Source: Streptomyces albogriseolus (GTDB lineage: Bacteria > Actinomycetota > Actinomycetes > Streptomycetales > Streptomycetaceae). Taken from it: a stretch of 64,000 nucleotides of DNA. The notes beneath the pieces are model-generated. The model ran no database searches. It was given only the letters and a program-made list of their open reading frames with translations, and was not told the DNA's origin. The translations under genes and the position numbers were made by a program. Where the stretch lies: positions 158,729 to 222,728 of the forward strand of contig BMVA01000014.1 in assembly GCA_014650475.1 (NCBI GenBank), read 5' to 3'. Position 1 is the first letter of the stretch. Every line of letters starts with the position of its first letter. Positions 16,832-25,586 of the stretch are shown piece after piece.

Positions 16832-16880
16832 ACGCACGGCGGACGGCCGGGGCGACCTGCCCCGGCCGTCCGCCGTGCGT
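16832..16880. terminator. Very strong bidirectional terminator
   Basis: A perfect 22-bp inverted repeat (arms 16832-16853 and 16859-16880, starting acgcacggcggacggccggg) with a 5-nt loop separates the plus-strand antitoxin-like gene from the convergent LigB-like gene. Confidence 0.96.
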
Positions 16881-16894
16881 CCACGGGTGCGCGT

Positions 16895-17608
16895 CTACGA
16901 CCAGGTGGCGACGACGTATCCCACGCCGTACGGGGCGTCCTCGTGGAGCAGCGCGCCCGACAGACCGGCGTCGCCCTCGGCCGCTCCGGCCAGCACCTGC
17001 CAGGGCGCGCGGCCGGACGCCTTCAGCTCGCGCGCCAGCCCGGCGTCCAACGCGCCCAGGGCCGCCGTGTCGGCCGAGCCGAGCGCGCGGGCGATCTCCG
17101 CGTCGAAGGGCGCCGCTCGCCCGTCCAGGTAGCCGGGCGCCTTCTGGGTGCGGCAGGCGCTCGCGTCGCCCATCACCAGCAGCGCCACCCGGTCCGCCCG
17201 GCCCGCCAGCCGCCGCCCCTCCGCGAGGCACGCGTCGGGCGCCAGGCGCTCCCCCACACCCCGCCCCTCGACGGGGGCGTCGGCCCACCCGGTCCGCCCC
17301 AGCAGCCAGGCGCCCACGGCGAGCCCGTACGGCAGTTCCCCGCCGGCCGCGCCGTCGCCCTCCCCCAGCCGTACGTCCAGGTCGACGCCGAAGCCGCGGA
17401 AGGAACCCTGGGTTCCGGCGGGGTAGCCGTACGTCCCGGCACCGTCGTCCGGGCCCACGACCACCAGCAGGTCGGGCCGGGCGGCGGCGAGCACGCCGAG
17501 CGCGTCCGTGCAGGCGGCGCGCGCGGCGTCCAGCTCCGGGGCGGCGCCGGCGGCGACCTCGGGCACGAGCAGCGGCGGGCAGGGGCAGGCTGCGGCGGCG
17601 ACAAGCAT
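16895..17608 (-). CDS. LigB-fold (class III extradiol dioxygenase-like) protein
   Basis: This 237-residue protein resembles the subunit-B fold of class III extradiol dioxygenases and MEMO proteins. It shows repeated beta-alpha units (PDLLVVVGPDDGAGTYG; VALLVMGDASAC) and a C-terminal YGVGYVVATW segment. The N-terminal position that carries a metal-binding His in true enzymes reads ACPCPPLLVPE here, with Cys instead. Few histidines occur anywhere, so catalytic ring cleavage is doubtful. It stands alone between two terminators with no aromatic-degradation genes nearby. The name reflects fold similarity only. Confidence 0.75.
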   Translation of the reverse strand: MLVAAAACPCPPLLVPEVAAGAAPELDAARAACTDALGVLAAARPDLLVVVGPDDGAGTYGYPAGTQGSFRGFGVDLDVRLGEGDGAAGGELPYGLAVGAWLLGRTGWADAPVEGRGVGERLAPDACLAEGRRLAGRADRVALLVMGDASACRTQKAPGYLDGRAAPFDAEIARALGSADTAALGALDAGLARELKASGRAPWQVLAGAAEGDAGLSGALLHEDAPYGVGYVVATWS

Positions 17609-17632
17609 GATCAGCAGCCTACTGCGGCCGTA

Positions 17633-17658
17633 CGGACCCGCCCGTCGGGGCGGGTCCG
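17633..17658 (-). terminator. Terminator hairpin downstream of miaB
   Basis: A perfect 11-bp stem (cggacccgccc / gggcgggtccg) with GTCG loop lies 12 bp past the miaB stop and before the LigB-like gene start on the same strand. Confidence 0.85.
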
Positions 17659-17670
17659 CGGAGAGCGACG

Positions 17671-19197
17671 TCAGTCGACGGCGCAGCCGCCGCTGACCGC
17701 CGGCAGCGGCTCGGGCACGCCCACCTTGGGCAGGCCGAGCAGCACGCCCGCGGGCTTGGCCGCCTTCTCGGCGGTGCGCTTCTCCCAGGCGTCGCCCGCG
17801 CGGGTGCGGCGCACGTCGAGGACGGGGCCCTCGGCGAGGAGGTGGTGCGGGGCCGCGTAGGTCACCTCGACGGTGACCACGTCACCGGGGCGGACCTCCT
17901 GGTCGGGCTTGGTGAAGTGCACCAGGCGGCTGTCGGGGGCGCGCCCGGAGAGGCGGTGGGTGGTGTCGTCCTTGCGGCCCTCGCCCTCGGCGACCATCAG
18001 CTCCAGCGTGCGGCCGACCTGCTTCTTGTTCTCCTCCCAGGAGATCTCCTCCTGGAGGGCGACGAGACGCTCGTAGCGCTCCTGGACGACCTTCTTGGGA
18101 ATCTGCCCGTCCATCTCGGCGGCCGGGGTGCCGGGCCGCTTGGAGTACTGGAAGGTGAACGCCTGGGCGAAGCGGGCCTCCCGGACGACGTGCAGCGTCT
18201 GCTGGAAGTCCTCCTCGGTCTCGCCGGGGAAGCCCACGATGATGTCGGTGCTGATCGCCGCGTGCGGGATGGCGGCGCGGACCTTCTCGATGATCCCGAG
18301 GAAGCGCTCCTGCCGGTAGGAGCGGCGCATCGCCTTGAGAACCGGGTCGGAGCCGGACTGCAGCGGCATGTGGAGCTGAGGCATCACGTTGGGCGTCTCG
18401 GCCATGGCGGCGATGACGTCGTCGGTGAAGTCGCGGGGGTGCGGGGAGGTGAAGCGGACCCGCTCCAGGCCGTCGATCTTCCCGCAGGCGCGCAGCAGCT
18501 TGCTGAAGGCCTCGCGGTCGCCGATGTCGGAGCCGTAGGCGTTGACGTTCTGGCCGAGCAGGGTGACCTCGGAGACGCCCTCGGCGACCAGCGCCTCGAT
18601 CTCGGCGAGTATGTCGCCGGGGCGGCGGTCCTTCTCCTTGCCGCGCAGGGCGGGGACGATGCAGAAGGTGCAGGTGTTGTTGCAGCCGACGGAGATCGAC
18701 ACCCAGGCCGCGTAGGCGCTCTCGCGGCGCGTGGGCAGCGTGGAGGGGAACGCCTCCAGCGACTCGGCGATCTCGACCTGCGCCTCCTCCTGGACGCGGG
18801 CGCGCTCCAGCAGCACCGGCAGCTTGCCGATGTTGTGCGTGCCGAAGACGACGTCCACCCAGGGGGCGCGCTTGACGATGGTGTCGCGGTCCTTCTGCGC
18901 GAGGCAGCCGCCGACCGCGATCTGCATGCCGGGGCGGCTCGCCTTCTTCGGGGCGAGGTGGCCGAGGTTGCCGTACAGCTTGTTGTCGGCGTTCTCGCGC
19001 ACGGCGCAGGTGTTGAACACGACGACGTCGGCCTCGCCGTCGGAGCCCTCGGGGGCGCGGACGTACCCGGCGTCCTCCAGCAGCCCGGCGAGGCGCTCGG
19101 AGTCGTGGACGTTCATCTGACACCCGTAGGTGCGAATCTCGTAGGTCCTGGTCGAGAGAACGTCCACGGCGGGGCTCCGGTCACTGCTGCTGGTCAT
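17671..19197 (-). CDS. miaB: tRNA-2-methylthio-N6-dimethylallyladenosine synthase
   Basis: MiaB is a radical-SAM methylthiotransferase that adds a methylthio group to i6A37 of tRNA made by MiaA. The 508-residue product has the N-terminal UPF0004 domain with its auxiliary cluster cysteines ([23 protein letters not shown]), the radical-SAM CxxxCxxC motif in [11 protein letters not shown], and a C-terminal TRAM domain at about 390-455. The ATG at 19197 begins [12 protein letters not shown]. RimO, encoded at 47548-49023, is the paralogue that acts on ribosomal protein S12. Confidence 0.97.
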   Translation of the reverse strand: MTSSSDRSPAVDVLSTRTYEIRTYGCQMNVHDSERLAGLLEDAGYVRAPEGSDGEADVVVFNTCAVRENADNKLYGNLGHLAPKKASRPGMQIAVGGCLAQKDRDTIVKRAPWVDVVFGTHNIGKLPVLLERARVQEEAQVEIAESLEAFPSTLPTRRESAYAAWVSISVGCNNTCTFCIVPALRGKEKDRRPGDILAEIEALVAEGVSEVTLLGQNVNAYGSDIGDREAFSKLLRACGKIDGLERVRFTSPHPRDFTDDVIAAMAETPNVMPQLHMPLQSGSDPVLKAMRRSYRQERFLGIIEKVRAAIPHAAISTDIIVGFPGETEEDFQQTLHVVREARFAQAFTFQYSKRPGTPAAEMDGQIPKKVVQERYERLVALQEEISWEENKKQVGRTLELMVAEGEGRKDDTTHRLSGRAPDSRLVHFTKPDQEVRPGDVVTVEVTYAAPHHLLAEGPVLDVRRTRAGDAWEKRTAEKAAKPAGVLLGLPKVGVPEPLPAVSGGCAVD

Positions 19198-19254
19198 GGC
19201 AACAAGGGTAGGCGTTTCCCGGAGCGGTTCCGCCCGGTGTTCCCCCTCCGCCCT

Positions 19255-19656
19255 CTACGGCCGGCCCGGCCACCCCTGCCGCCGCAGCACCGCCCCCACG
19301 TCCGGCGCCTCGTAGTGGCCGCCCTTGAGGACCTTGCCGTCGGCGCGGCGGCTCACCTGGCCGCCGGGTCCCCGCTTGGTCTTGTTGGAGCGGTGGATCT
19401 CGGCGATGACCGCGTCGAGGTCGATGCCGTGGACCAGGGCGGTGCCGTAGGCGACGTAGACGACGTCGGCCAGTTCGTGGGCGAGCCGGTCGAGCGGGCC
19501 GGTGACCGACACCTCGGCGGCCTCTCTCGCCTCCTCCGCGAGCAGCTCGCCGCGGTGGGCGGCGAGGTCCGGCGGAATCTCGGCCGGGGTGTCGCGGACA
19601 TCCAGCCCGAAGGCACGGTGGAACTCTCGGACCAGGTCGGCGGGGGACGTACTCAT
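19255..19656 (-). CDS. MazG-like nucleotide pyrophosphohydrolase family protein
   Basis: This protein of about 133 residues has an all-alpha MazG/NTP-PPase fold: an acidic helix pair EEAREAAE and HELADVVYVAYG carries the ExxE and ExxD metal-binding pattern. Such enzymes hydrolyse NTPs or dNTPs to monophosphates, often as house-cleaning enzymes. The C-terminal part (IHRSNKTKRGPGGQVSRR) matches actinobacterial and phage phosphoribosyl-ATP pyrophosphohydrolase-like proteins. The start is uncertain: ATGs at 19656 and 19686 are both possible and neither has a strong ribosome-binding site. It lies upstream of miaB on the same strand. Confidence 0.8.
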   Translation of the reverse strand: MSTSPADLVREFHRAFGLDVRDTPAEIPPDLAAHRGELLAEEAREAAEVSVTGPLDRLAHELADVVYVAYGTALVHGIDLDAVIAEIHRSNKTKRGPGGQVSRRADGKVLKGGHYEAPDVGAVLRRQGWPGRP

Positions 19657-19748
19657 GGCGGGGACTGTAACGGCCGGCTCGGACATCGCCGGCCGTGCTG
19701 TGAGTTCCGCCCTGGTCAGCACGGCGGAGGCCTGGCAGGATCGCGGCC

Positions 19749-20744
19749 ATGTCCCATGTGCTGTCCCGCATCGGCAGGCGGCGGGCCCTGCGGGGCGCGG
19801 CCGCCGGTCTCGTGGTGCTCGGGCTGCTGCTGTGGTGGGTGGCGCCGTGGCGCGAGGAGCCGCCCGGGGGGACGATCACGATGAGCACCGGCACCCGTGC
19901 CGGCGTCTACCAGAAGTACGGCGAGCTGCTGCGGACCGCGCTCGGCAAGGACATGCCCGATCTCGAGGTGCGGCTGAGGACCAGCGACGGCTCCTGGGAG
20001 AACGTCCGCCGGGTCGCCACCGGGCAGGCCGACTTCGCCCTCGCGGCGGCCGACGCCGTCGAGACGTACCGGCAGGAGGGCCGCACCGGAGCCGACGGGC
20101 TGCGTGGTGTGGCGCGCCTGTACGACGACTACGTGCAGCTCGCCGTCGCGCCCGGCTCGGGCATCCGTACCGTCGCCGATCTGCGGGGCAAGCGGGTCGC
20201 CATAGGGCCGCCGAAGTCCGGGGTGCGGCTCATCGCCAACCGGCTGCTGCGGGCGGCCGGGATCGACCCGGAGCGCGACATCGTGCCGTCCGCGGACGGC
20301 ATCGACACCGGGCCCGGGCGCCTGGGGCACGGCCTGGACGCCTTCTTCTGGTCGGGCGGGCTGCCCACGGACGGTCTGAAGACGTACACCGAGGACTCCG
20401 CGCTGCGGTTCGTGCCGATCGACGCCTCCCTCGTCTCGAAGGTGCACGAGCAGGGCGGCGCCACCCGCTACTACCGTGCGACCAACATCCCGGAGTCGGC
20501 CTACCCGGGCAGTCAGCTGGGCTCGGCCGTGCCGACCATGGCGGTGTCCAACCTGCTGATCACCCGCGCGGACGTGGATCCCCGGCTCACCGAGTGGCTG
20601 ACCCGGATCGTGCTGAAGAGCCGTGACCGCATCGGCGCCGATGTGCACTCCGCGCAGCTCGTCGACGTGCGCACCGCCATCTACACCGATCCGCTGGGGC
20701 TGCACAAGGGCGCCCGCCGGTACTACCGGTCCGTCAAGCCCTGA
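19749..20744 (+). CDS. TAXI-family solute-binding protein, membrane-anchored, no TRAP permease nearby
   Basis: This 331-residue protein belongs to the TAXI class of TRAP-associated binding proteins. After a basic head and one hydrophobic segment (AAAGLVVLGLLLWWVAP, about 19-35) without a lipobox, it has the family start ITMSTGTRAGVYQKYGELL, the FALAAADAVETY segment, and VADLRGKRVAIGPPKSGVR. TAXI proteins studied elsewhere bind glutamate/glutamine or carboxylates. No TRAP permease gene flanks it. Instead it converges on, and overlaps by 22 bp, the gluK sensor-kinase gene. An uncleaved anchor and this setting suggest a sensing rather than a transport role; that is inference. Confidence 0.85.
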   Translation: MSHVLSRIGRRRALRGAAAGLVVLGLLLWWVAPWREEPPGGTITMSTGTRAGVYQKYGELLRTALGKDMPDLEVRLRTSDGSWENVRRVATGQADFALAAADAVETYRQEGRTGADGLRGVARLYDDYVQLAVAPGSGIRTVADLRGKRVAIGPPKSGVRLIANRLLRAAGIDPERDIVPSADGIDTGPGRLGHGLDAFFWSGGLPTDGLKTYTEDSALRFVPIDASLVSKVHEQGGATRYYRATNIPESAYPGSQLGSAVPTMAVSNLLITRADVDPRLTEWLTRIVLKSRDRIGADVHSAQLVDVRTAIYTDPLGLHKGARRYYRSVKP

Positions 20745-22156
20745 CCGTCCGCCTCCTCCGCGGGGGCGTTGCGCGGCACGGTCACGGTCACCCGCAGCCC
20801 GTGCGGCTCGTGCCGCTCGAAGGAGATCGAGCCGCCGCCCGCGGTGAGCAGCGCCCGGGAGATGGACAGGCCGAGGCCCGACCCCTTGATGTTCTGGTGC
20901 CGCCCGCTGCGCCAGAAGCGGTCGCCGACGCGGGCCAGCTCTTCGTCGGTCAGTCCGGGGCCGTTGTCGGTGACGACGACGGTCGCCGTGTCGCCGTTGG
21001 TGGCGACGGTCACCTCCACGGTCTCGCCGGACGGCGTGAACTTCACCGCGTTGTCGATGACCGCGTCCAGGGCGCTGGACAGCGCCACGGGGTCCGCCCA
21101 CGCGGTGGCCGGCGGGCAGACGCCGGTCAGCGTGACGTCCTTGGCGTCGGCGGACGGCGCCCAGGCGGCGACCCGCTCGGCGGCCACGGCGCCGATGTCG
21201 ACGATCTGCAGGTCGGGCTCGCTGTGCTCGGCGAGCGCCAGGTCGAGCAGGTCGTCCAGCACCTGCGCCAGCCGTTTGCCCTCGGCACGCACGGAGGCGA
21301 TCTCCTCGTTGCCCTCGGGCAGCTCCAGGGCGAGCAGCTCGATCCGCAGCAGCAGCGCGGACAGCGGGTTGCGCAGCTGGTGGGAGGCGTCGGCGACGAA
21401 GGCGCGCTGCTGCTCCAGCACGCTCTCGACGTTGTCCGCCATCTCGTTGAAGGAGCGCGCGAGCCGGCGCAGCTCGGGCGGTCCGCCGGCCACCGCGACG
21501 CGGGACTTCAGCCGGCCGGTGGCGATGTCGTGGGTGGTGGCGTCGAGGACGCGCACCGGGCGCAGCACCCAGCCGGTGAGCCGGAGCGCCGCGCCGACGG
21601 CCAGCAGCATCGCGGTCGCCTCCCCCGCGGCGATGACCAGCCAGCCCTGGAGGATGCGGGAGCGCATCTGCCCCGTGGGCGAGTCGGTGACCACGACCGC
21701 GACGACGTCGCCGTCCCGGATCACCGGTGAGGCGACCACCAGACTGCGCCGCTGCCAGGGCCACACCTGCTCGGGGTCGTGGCTGCGGCGGCTGAGCAGC
21801 GCCTCCTCGAAGGCGTCCCGGACCTCACCGGCGCGGGGCAGGAAGAAGTCGGCCGGGGCGTGCGCCATGGGGGCGTCGTTGCGGTAGAAGACGCCGGCGC
21901 GGATGTCGTACACCTCGTAGTAGCTGCGCAGTTCGCTGCTGAGCGTCTCGCGGCGCTCGTTGATGTCGCCGCCGACGGTGTCGGCGGGCTCGGTGACGAA
22001 CTGGGCGAGGGCCGCGAAGCGGGCGGTGTCGTCGATCCGGTCGACGACGACCTTCTGCTGCTGGGCGCCGGCGAGGCTCACCGCGAGCGGCACGCCGAGG
22101 GCGAGCAGGACGGCCGCCATCAGGACGATGAGCAGCGGCAGCAGTCGTGTGTGCAC
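20723..22156 (-). CDS. gluK: Sensor histidine kinase of the glutamate two-component system
   Basis: This 477-residue kinase has a TM helix near residues 5-27, an extracytoplasmic sensor of about 140 residues, a second TM near 175-195, a HAMP domain, the phosphoacceptor box DASHQLRNPLSALL, and a HATPase domain ([30 protein letters not shown]). It starts with GTG at 22156, 9 bp after the gluR stop. It matches S. coelicolor GluK by position, next to gluR and divergent from gluABCD. GluR-GluK is reported there to sense glutamate and activate its uptake. The 3' end overlaps the TAXI gene on the other strand. Confidence 0.88.
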   Translation of the reverse strand: MHTRLLPLLIVLMAAVLLALGVPLAVSLAGAQQQKVVVDRIDDTARFAALAQFVTEPADTVGGDINERRETLSSELRSYYEVYDIRAGVFYRNDAPMAHAPADFFLPRAGEVRDAFEEALLSRRSHDPEQVWPWQRRSLVVASPVIRDGDVVAVVVTDSPTGQMRSRILQGWLVIAAGEATAMLLAVGAALRLTGWVLRPVRVLDATTHDIATGRLKSRVAVAGGPPELRRLARSFNEMADNVESVLEQQRAFVADASHQLRNPLSALLLRIELLALELPEGNEEIASVRAEGKRLAQVLDDLLDLALAEHSEPDLQIVDIGAVAAERVAAWAPSADAKDVTLTGVCPPATAWADPVALSSALDAVIDNAVKFTPSGETVEVTVATNGDTATVVVTDNGPGLTDEELARVGDRFWRSGRHQNIKGSGLGLSISRALLTAGGGSISFERHEPHGLRVTVTVPRNAPAEEADGQGLTDR

Positions 22157-22165
22157 CCGGCCCCG

Positions 22166-22903
22166 CTACGCCGCGGGCGCGACGAGCCGGTAGCCGACGC
22201 CGCGCACGGTCTCGATCAGGGCGGGCATGCGCAGCTTGGAGCGCAGGGAGGCCACGTGCACCTCCAGAGTGCGGCCGGTCCCCTCCCAGCTGGTGCGCCA
22301 CACCTCGCTGATGATCTGCTCCCGGCGGAAGACCACCCCCGGACGCTGCGCCAGCAGCGCGAGCAGATCGAACTCTTTCCGGGTGAGCTGGACGGGCGTG
22401 CCGTTGACGCTGACCTGCCGGGTGGGCAGCTCGATGCGCACCGGGCCCAGGAGCACCTGGGTCTCGGTGGCGCCGGTGGCCTCCTCGTGGACGGTGCGCC
22501 GGCTGACGGCGTGGATCCGGGCGAGCAGCTCCCCGGTGTCGTACGGCTTCACCACGTAGTCGTCGGCGCCTAGGTTGAGGCCGTGGATGCGGGAGCGCAC
22601 GTCGGAGCGCGCGGTGACCATGATCACGGGAGTGCTGGTGCGCTTGCGTATCTTGCCGCAGACCTCGTATCCGTCCTGGTCGGGCAGGCCGAGGTCGAGC
22701 AGGACGACGCCGAAGCCGTCGCTCTCGGGGACGAGCGCCTGGAGGGCCTCCTCGCCGCTGCGCGCGTGGGTGACGTCGAAGCCGTGGCGGGCCAGGACGG
22801 CCGACAGGGCCGCGGCGACGTGGTTGTCGTCCTCGACGAGCAGCAGTCTCACCAGGGCCCCCTTCGGTTCATCGGCCGTACGTTCTTCGGGCGTATCCAT
22901 CAT
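22166..22903 (-). CDS. gluR: OmpR-family response regulator of the glutamate two-component system
   Basis: This 245-residue response regulator has a receiver domain with phosphoacceptor Asp in VVLLDLGLPDQDG, acidic pocket LLLVEDDNH, and conserved Lys in YVVKPYD. An OmpR/PhoB winged helix follows at the C-terminus (RKEFDLLALLAQRPG; GTGRTLEVHVASLRSKL). The start is one of two adjacent ATGs at 22903 and 22900; a longer frame upstream lacks support. It is first in the gluR-gluK operon and divergent from gluA across 234 bp, the classic layout for a regulator controlling its neighbour. Confidence 0.88.
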   Translation of the reverse strand: MMDTPEERTADEPKGALVRLLLVEDDNHVAAALSAVLARHGFDVTHARSGEEALQALVPESDGFGVVLLDLGLPDQDGYEVCGKIRKRTSTPVIMVTARSDVRSRIHGLNLGADDYVVKPYDTGELLARIHAVSRRTVHEEATGATETQVLLGPVRIELPTRQVSVNGTPVQLTRKEFDLLALLAQRPGVVFRREQIISEVWRTSWEGTGRTLEVHVASLRSKLRMPALIETVRGVGYRLVAPAA

Positions 22904-23137
22904 GGGCACACGCGGGTGCACCTCGCAGTCACGCCGATGAGGTAGGACCACGTCAAGAGGGTTCCGGTTGCGCTTCGGTACCGTTGTCGCGCGCGGACGC
23001 GTTCCAGCTCTCAAGTGCTACGACAGGTGTCCGATTGCTATCGGATCGTGATGCTCAGATTCCCCTCAGATGTAATGACGCAGGTCTGAAGGATTACTAC
23101 TGTCCTCCGAAACCGAGGAGGACGGAGCCTGAGAGCG
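22904..23137. promoter_or_regulatory. Shared gluR / gluA control region
   Basis: This 234-bp divergent intergenic region should hold both promoters and the GluR operator. An inverted GTAAT ... ATTAC pair lies near 23083-23100, and two CAGAT words occur at about 23057 and 23077. GTCCTC/GAGGAC at 23102-23123 could form a hairpin around the gluA ribosome-binding region. These are read by eye; none is proven to be the operator. Confidence 0.45.
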
Positions 23138-23914
23138 ATGACCGAAGTATCGGTGGCCAAGGAAGATGTGGCCGCGACCGGCGATCTGGTCGTCCTGAAG
23201 AGCGTCAACAAGCACTTCGGCGCGTTGCACGTTCTCCAGGACATCGACCTCACGATCGCCCGTGGCGAAGTCGTCGTGGTCATCGGACCCTCCGGGTCCG
23301 GGAAGTCCACCCTGTGCCGCACCATCAACCGTCTGGAGACGATCGACTCCGGCTCGATCACGATCGACGGCAAGCCCCTGCCCGACGAGGGCAAGGCGCT
23401 CGCACGGCTCCGTGCCGACGTGGGGATGGTCTTCCAGTCCTTCAACCTCTTCGCGCACAAGACCGTGCTCGAGAACGTGACGCTCGGACAGGTCAAGGTC
23501 CGGAAGAAGGACAAGAAGGAGGCCGAGGAGCGGGCGCGTGCCCTTCTCGACCGGGTCGGTGTGGCCGCACAGGCCGAGAAGTACCCCGCACAGCTCTCCG
23601 GTGGTCAGCAGCAGCGCGTCGCCATCGCGCGGGCCCTGGCGATGGAGCCCAAGGTCATGCTCTTCGACGAGCCGACGTCGGCTCTCGACCCCGAGATGAT
23701 CAACGAGGTTCTCGAGGTCATGCAGCAGCTCGCCCGTGACGGCATGACCATGATCGTCGTCACCCACGAGATGGGCTTCGCGCGCTCGGCCGCGAACCGC
23801 GTGGTGTTCATGGCGGACGGCCGCATCGTCGAGCAGGCGACGCCGGACCAGTTCTTCAGCAACCCGCGCAGCGACCGCGCCAAGGACTTCCTGTCGAAGA
23901 TCCTTCACCACTGA
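23138..23914 (+). CDS. gluA: Glutamate ABC importer, ATP-binding protein GluA
   Basis: GluA energises glutamate uptake with permeases GluC and GluD and lipoprotein GluB. The 258-residue ATPase has Walker [13 protein letters not shown]-loop [11 protein letters not shown] signature [15 protein letters not shown], Walker [14 protein letters not shown], and H-loop VVTHEMGF. It is the polar amino-acid (GlnQ/HisP-like) subclass. An N-terminal extension of about 17 residues precedes the first beta strand. It is the first gene of gluABCD, divergent from gluR. Confidence 0.95.
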   Translation: MTEVSVAKEDVAATGDLVVLKSVNKHFGALHVLQDIDLTIARGEVVVVIGPSGSGKSTLCRTINRLETIDSGSITIDGKPLPDEGKALARLRADVGMVFQSFNLFAHKTVLENVTLGQVKVRKKDKKEAEERARALLDRVGVAAQAEKYPAQLSGGQQQRVAIARALAMEPKVMLFDEPTSALDPEMINEVLEVMQQLARDGMTMIVVTHEMGFARSAANRVVFMADGRIVEQATPDQFFSNPRSDRAKDFLSKILHH

Positions 23915-23996
23915 GGCGCGGCGCCGCGCCCCTGCCGACCTGCGTCACCGGACATTGACCGGACCGCATCAGTTCACCAGTCAAAGGATGTGCACC

Positions 23997-24836
23997 ATGA
24001 AGCTCCGCAAGGTCACCGCCGCCTCGGCCACCGTCTTCGCCCTCGCCCTGACCGTCACCGCGTGCGGGGGTGGCGACTCGGACAACGAGTCCTCCTCGGG
24101 CGGCGGCAAGGACAAGATCACGATCGGCATCAAGTTCGACCAGCCGGGCCTCGGCCAGAAGACCCCGCAGGGCTACGAGGGCTTCGACGTGGACGTCGCC
24201 ACCTACGTCGCCAAGAAGCTCGGTTACGAGGAGAACCAGATCGAGTGGAAGGAGTCGAAGAGCGCCGACCGCGAGACGATGCTGCAGCGCGGCGACGTCG
24301 ACTTCATCGCCGCCACCTACTCGATCACCCCGGAGCGCCAGGAGAAGGTCGACTTCGCCGGCCCGTACCTGCTCGCCCACCAGGACGTGCTGCTCCGCGC
24401 CGACGACGACAAGATCAAGTCGCCTGAGGATCTGAACGACGCGAAGCTCTGCTCCGTCACCGGCTCCACCTCGGCGCAGAACGTCAAGGAGAAGCTGGCG
24501 CCCAAGGCCCAGCTGCAGCCGTACCCGACGTACTCGGCCTGCCTGCCCGGTCTGCAGAACGGCGCCGTCGACGCGCTGACCACGGACGACTCGATCCTCG
24601 CCGGCTACGCCGCCCAGGACCAGTTCAAGGGCAAGTTCAAGCTCGGCGGCTTCAAGCTGACGAACGAGAACTACGGCATCGGCGTCAAGAAGGGCAGCGA
24701 CCTCAAGGACAAGATCAACAAGGCCCTTGAGGAGATGGTCGCCGACGGCAGCTGGGACACGGCCGTGAAGGAGAACTTCGGCCCGGCCAACTACAAGAAC
24801 GAGCCCGCTCCGAAGATCGGCGACATCAAGAGCTGA
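23997..24836 (+). CDS. gluB: Glutamate-binding lipoprotein GluB
   Basis: GluB captures glutamate outside the membrane and delivers it to GluCD. The 279-residue product begins MKLRKVTAAS, with a lipoprotein signal ending LALTVTAC-GGG. The type II periplasmic-binding fold (SBP_bac_3) follows: GYEGFDVDVATYVAKKLGY, DRETMLQRGDVDFIAATYS, and YGIGVKKGSDLKDKI. The start is set by AAAGGA 8 nt upstream of the ATG at 23997. Downstream is a 12-bp hairpin before gluC, which may keep gluB mRNA in excess over the permease genes. Confidence 0.95.
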   Translation: MKLRKVTAASATVFALALTVTACGGGDSDNESSSGGGKDKITIGIKFDQPGLGQKTPQGYEGFDVDVATYVAKKLGYEENQIEWKESKSADRETMLQRGDVDFIAATYSITPERQEKVDFAGPYLLAHQDVLLRADDDKIKSPEDLNDAKLCSVTGSTSAQNVKEKLAPKAQLQPYPTYSACLPGLQNGAVDALTTDDSILAGYAAQDQFKGKFKLGGFKLTNENYGIGVKKGSDLKDKINKALEEMVADGSWDTAVKENFGPANYKNEPAPKIGDIKS

Positions 24837-24852
24837 GGCAGCGCCTGACCGT

Positions 24853-24882
24853 GTGCGCCGCCCCCGATGCGGGGCGGCGCAC
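24853..24882 (+). terminator. Intercistronic hairpin between gluB and gluC
   Basis: A perfect 12-bp stem (gtgcgccgcccc / ggggcggcgcac) with a CGATGC loop lies 16 bp after the gluB stop and 38 bp before the gluC GTG. It could act as a partial terminator or a 3' end that stabilises gluB mRNA. The operon clearly continues through it. Confidence 0.8.
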
Positions 24883-24920
24883 CGGGGCATGCATCCCTAC
24901 ACGCGGAAGCGCGGGAGATC

Positions 24921-25586
24921 GTGTTCGATTTTCTTGAAGATTACGACCTGCTGGGGGCCTTCTGGACGACGGTGCAGCTCGCTGTGCTCTCCGCCGTCGG
25001 CTCCCTGATCTGGGGCACCCTGCTGGCCGCCATGCGCGTCGGCCCGGTGCCGCTGATGCGCGGCTTCGGGACCGCGTACGTGAACATCGTGCGGAACATC
25101 CCGCTGACGGTCATCATCCTGTTCACGTCGCTCGGCCTCAACCAGACCCTGGGCGTCACGCTCGGCGCGGACGACTTCGAAACGATCAACTTCCGCCTCG
25201 CCGTCCTCGGTCTGATCCTGTACACGTCGGCCTTCGTGTGCGAGGCGCTGCGCTCCGGCATCAACACCGTGCCGGTCGGCCAGGCCGAGGCGGCCCGCGC
25301 GCTCGGCCTCAGCTTCAACCAGGTGCTGGGCCTCGTGGTGCTGCCCCAGGCGTTCCGTTCGTCCGTCGGTCCGCTGGCGAACGTCCTCATCGCGCTCATC
25401 AAGAACACCACGGTGGCCGCCGCCATCGGTGTGGCCGAGGCGGCGCTGTTGATGAAGGAGATGATCGAGAACGAGGCGCAGCTGCTGCTGATCTCCGCGG
25501 TCATCGCGTTCGGTTTCGTGGTTCTGACGCTGCCGACCGGCCTGTTCCTCGGCTGGGTGGGCAAGAAGGTGGCGGTGAAGCGATGA
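24921..25586 (+). CDS. gluC: Glutamate ABC importer permease GluC
   Basis: This is a roughly 221-residue inner-membrane permease of the polar amino-acid (HisM/GlnP) type. Hydrophobic segments occur at about 18-45, 50-75, 85-110 and 150-210. The cytoplasmic EAA loop that docks on GluA reads EAARALGLSFNQVLGLVVLPQAFR. I take the GTG at 24921 (VFDFLEDYDLL) as start because upstream in-frame sequence runs into the hairpin. It overlaps gluD by 4 bp (ATGA), indicating translational coupling. Confidence 0.92.
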   Translation: MFDFLEDYDLLGAFWTTVQLAVLSAVGSLIWGTLLAAMRVGPVPLMRGFGTAYVNIVRNIPLTVIILFTSLGLNQTLGVTLGADDFETINFRLAVLGLILYTSAFVCEALRSGINTVPVGQAEAARALGLSFNQVLGLVVLPQAFRSSVGPLANVLIALIKNTTVAAAIGVAEAALLMKEMIENEAQLLLISAVIAFGFVVLTLPTGLFLGWVGKKVAVKR

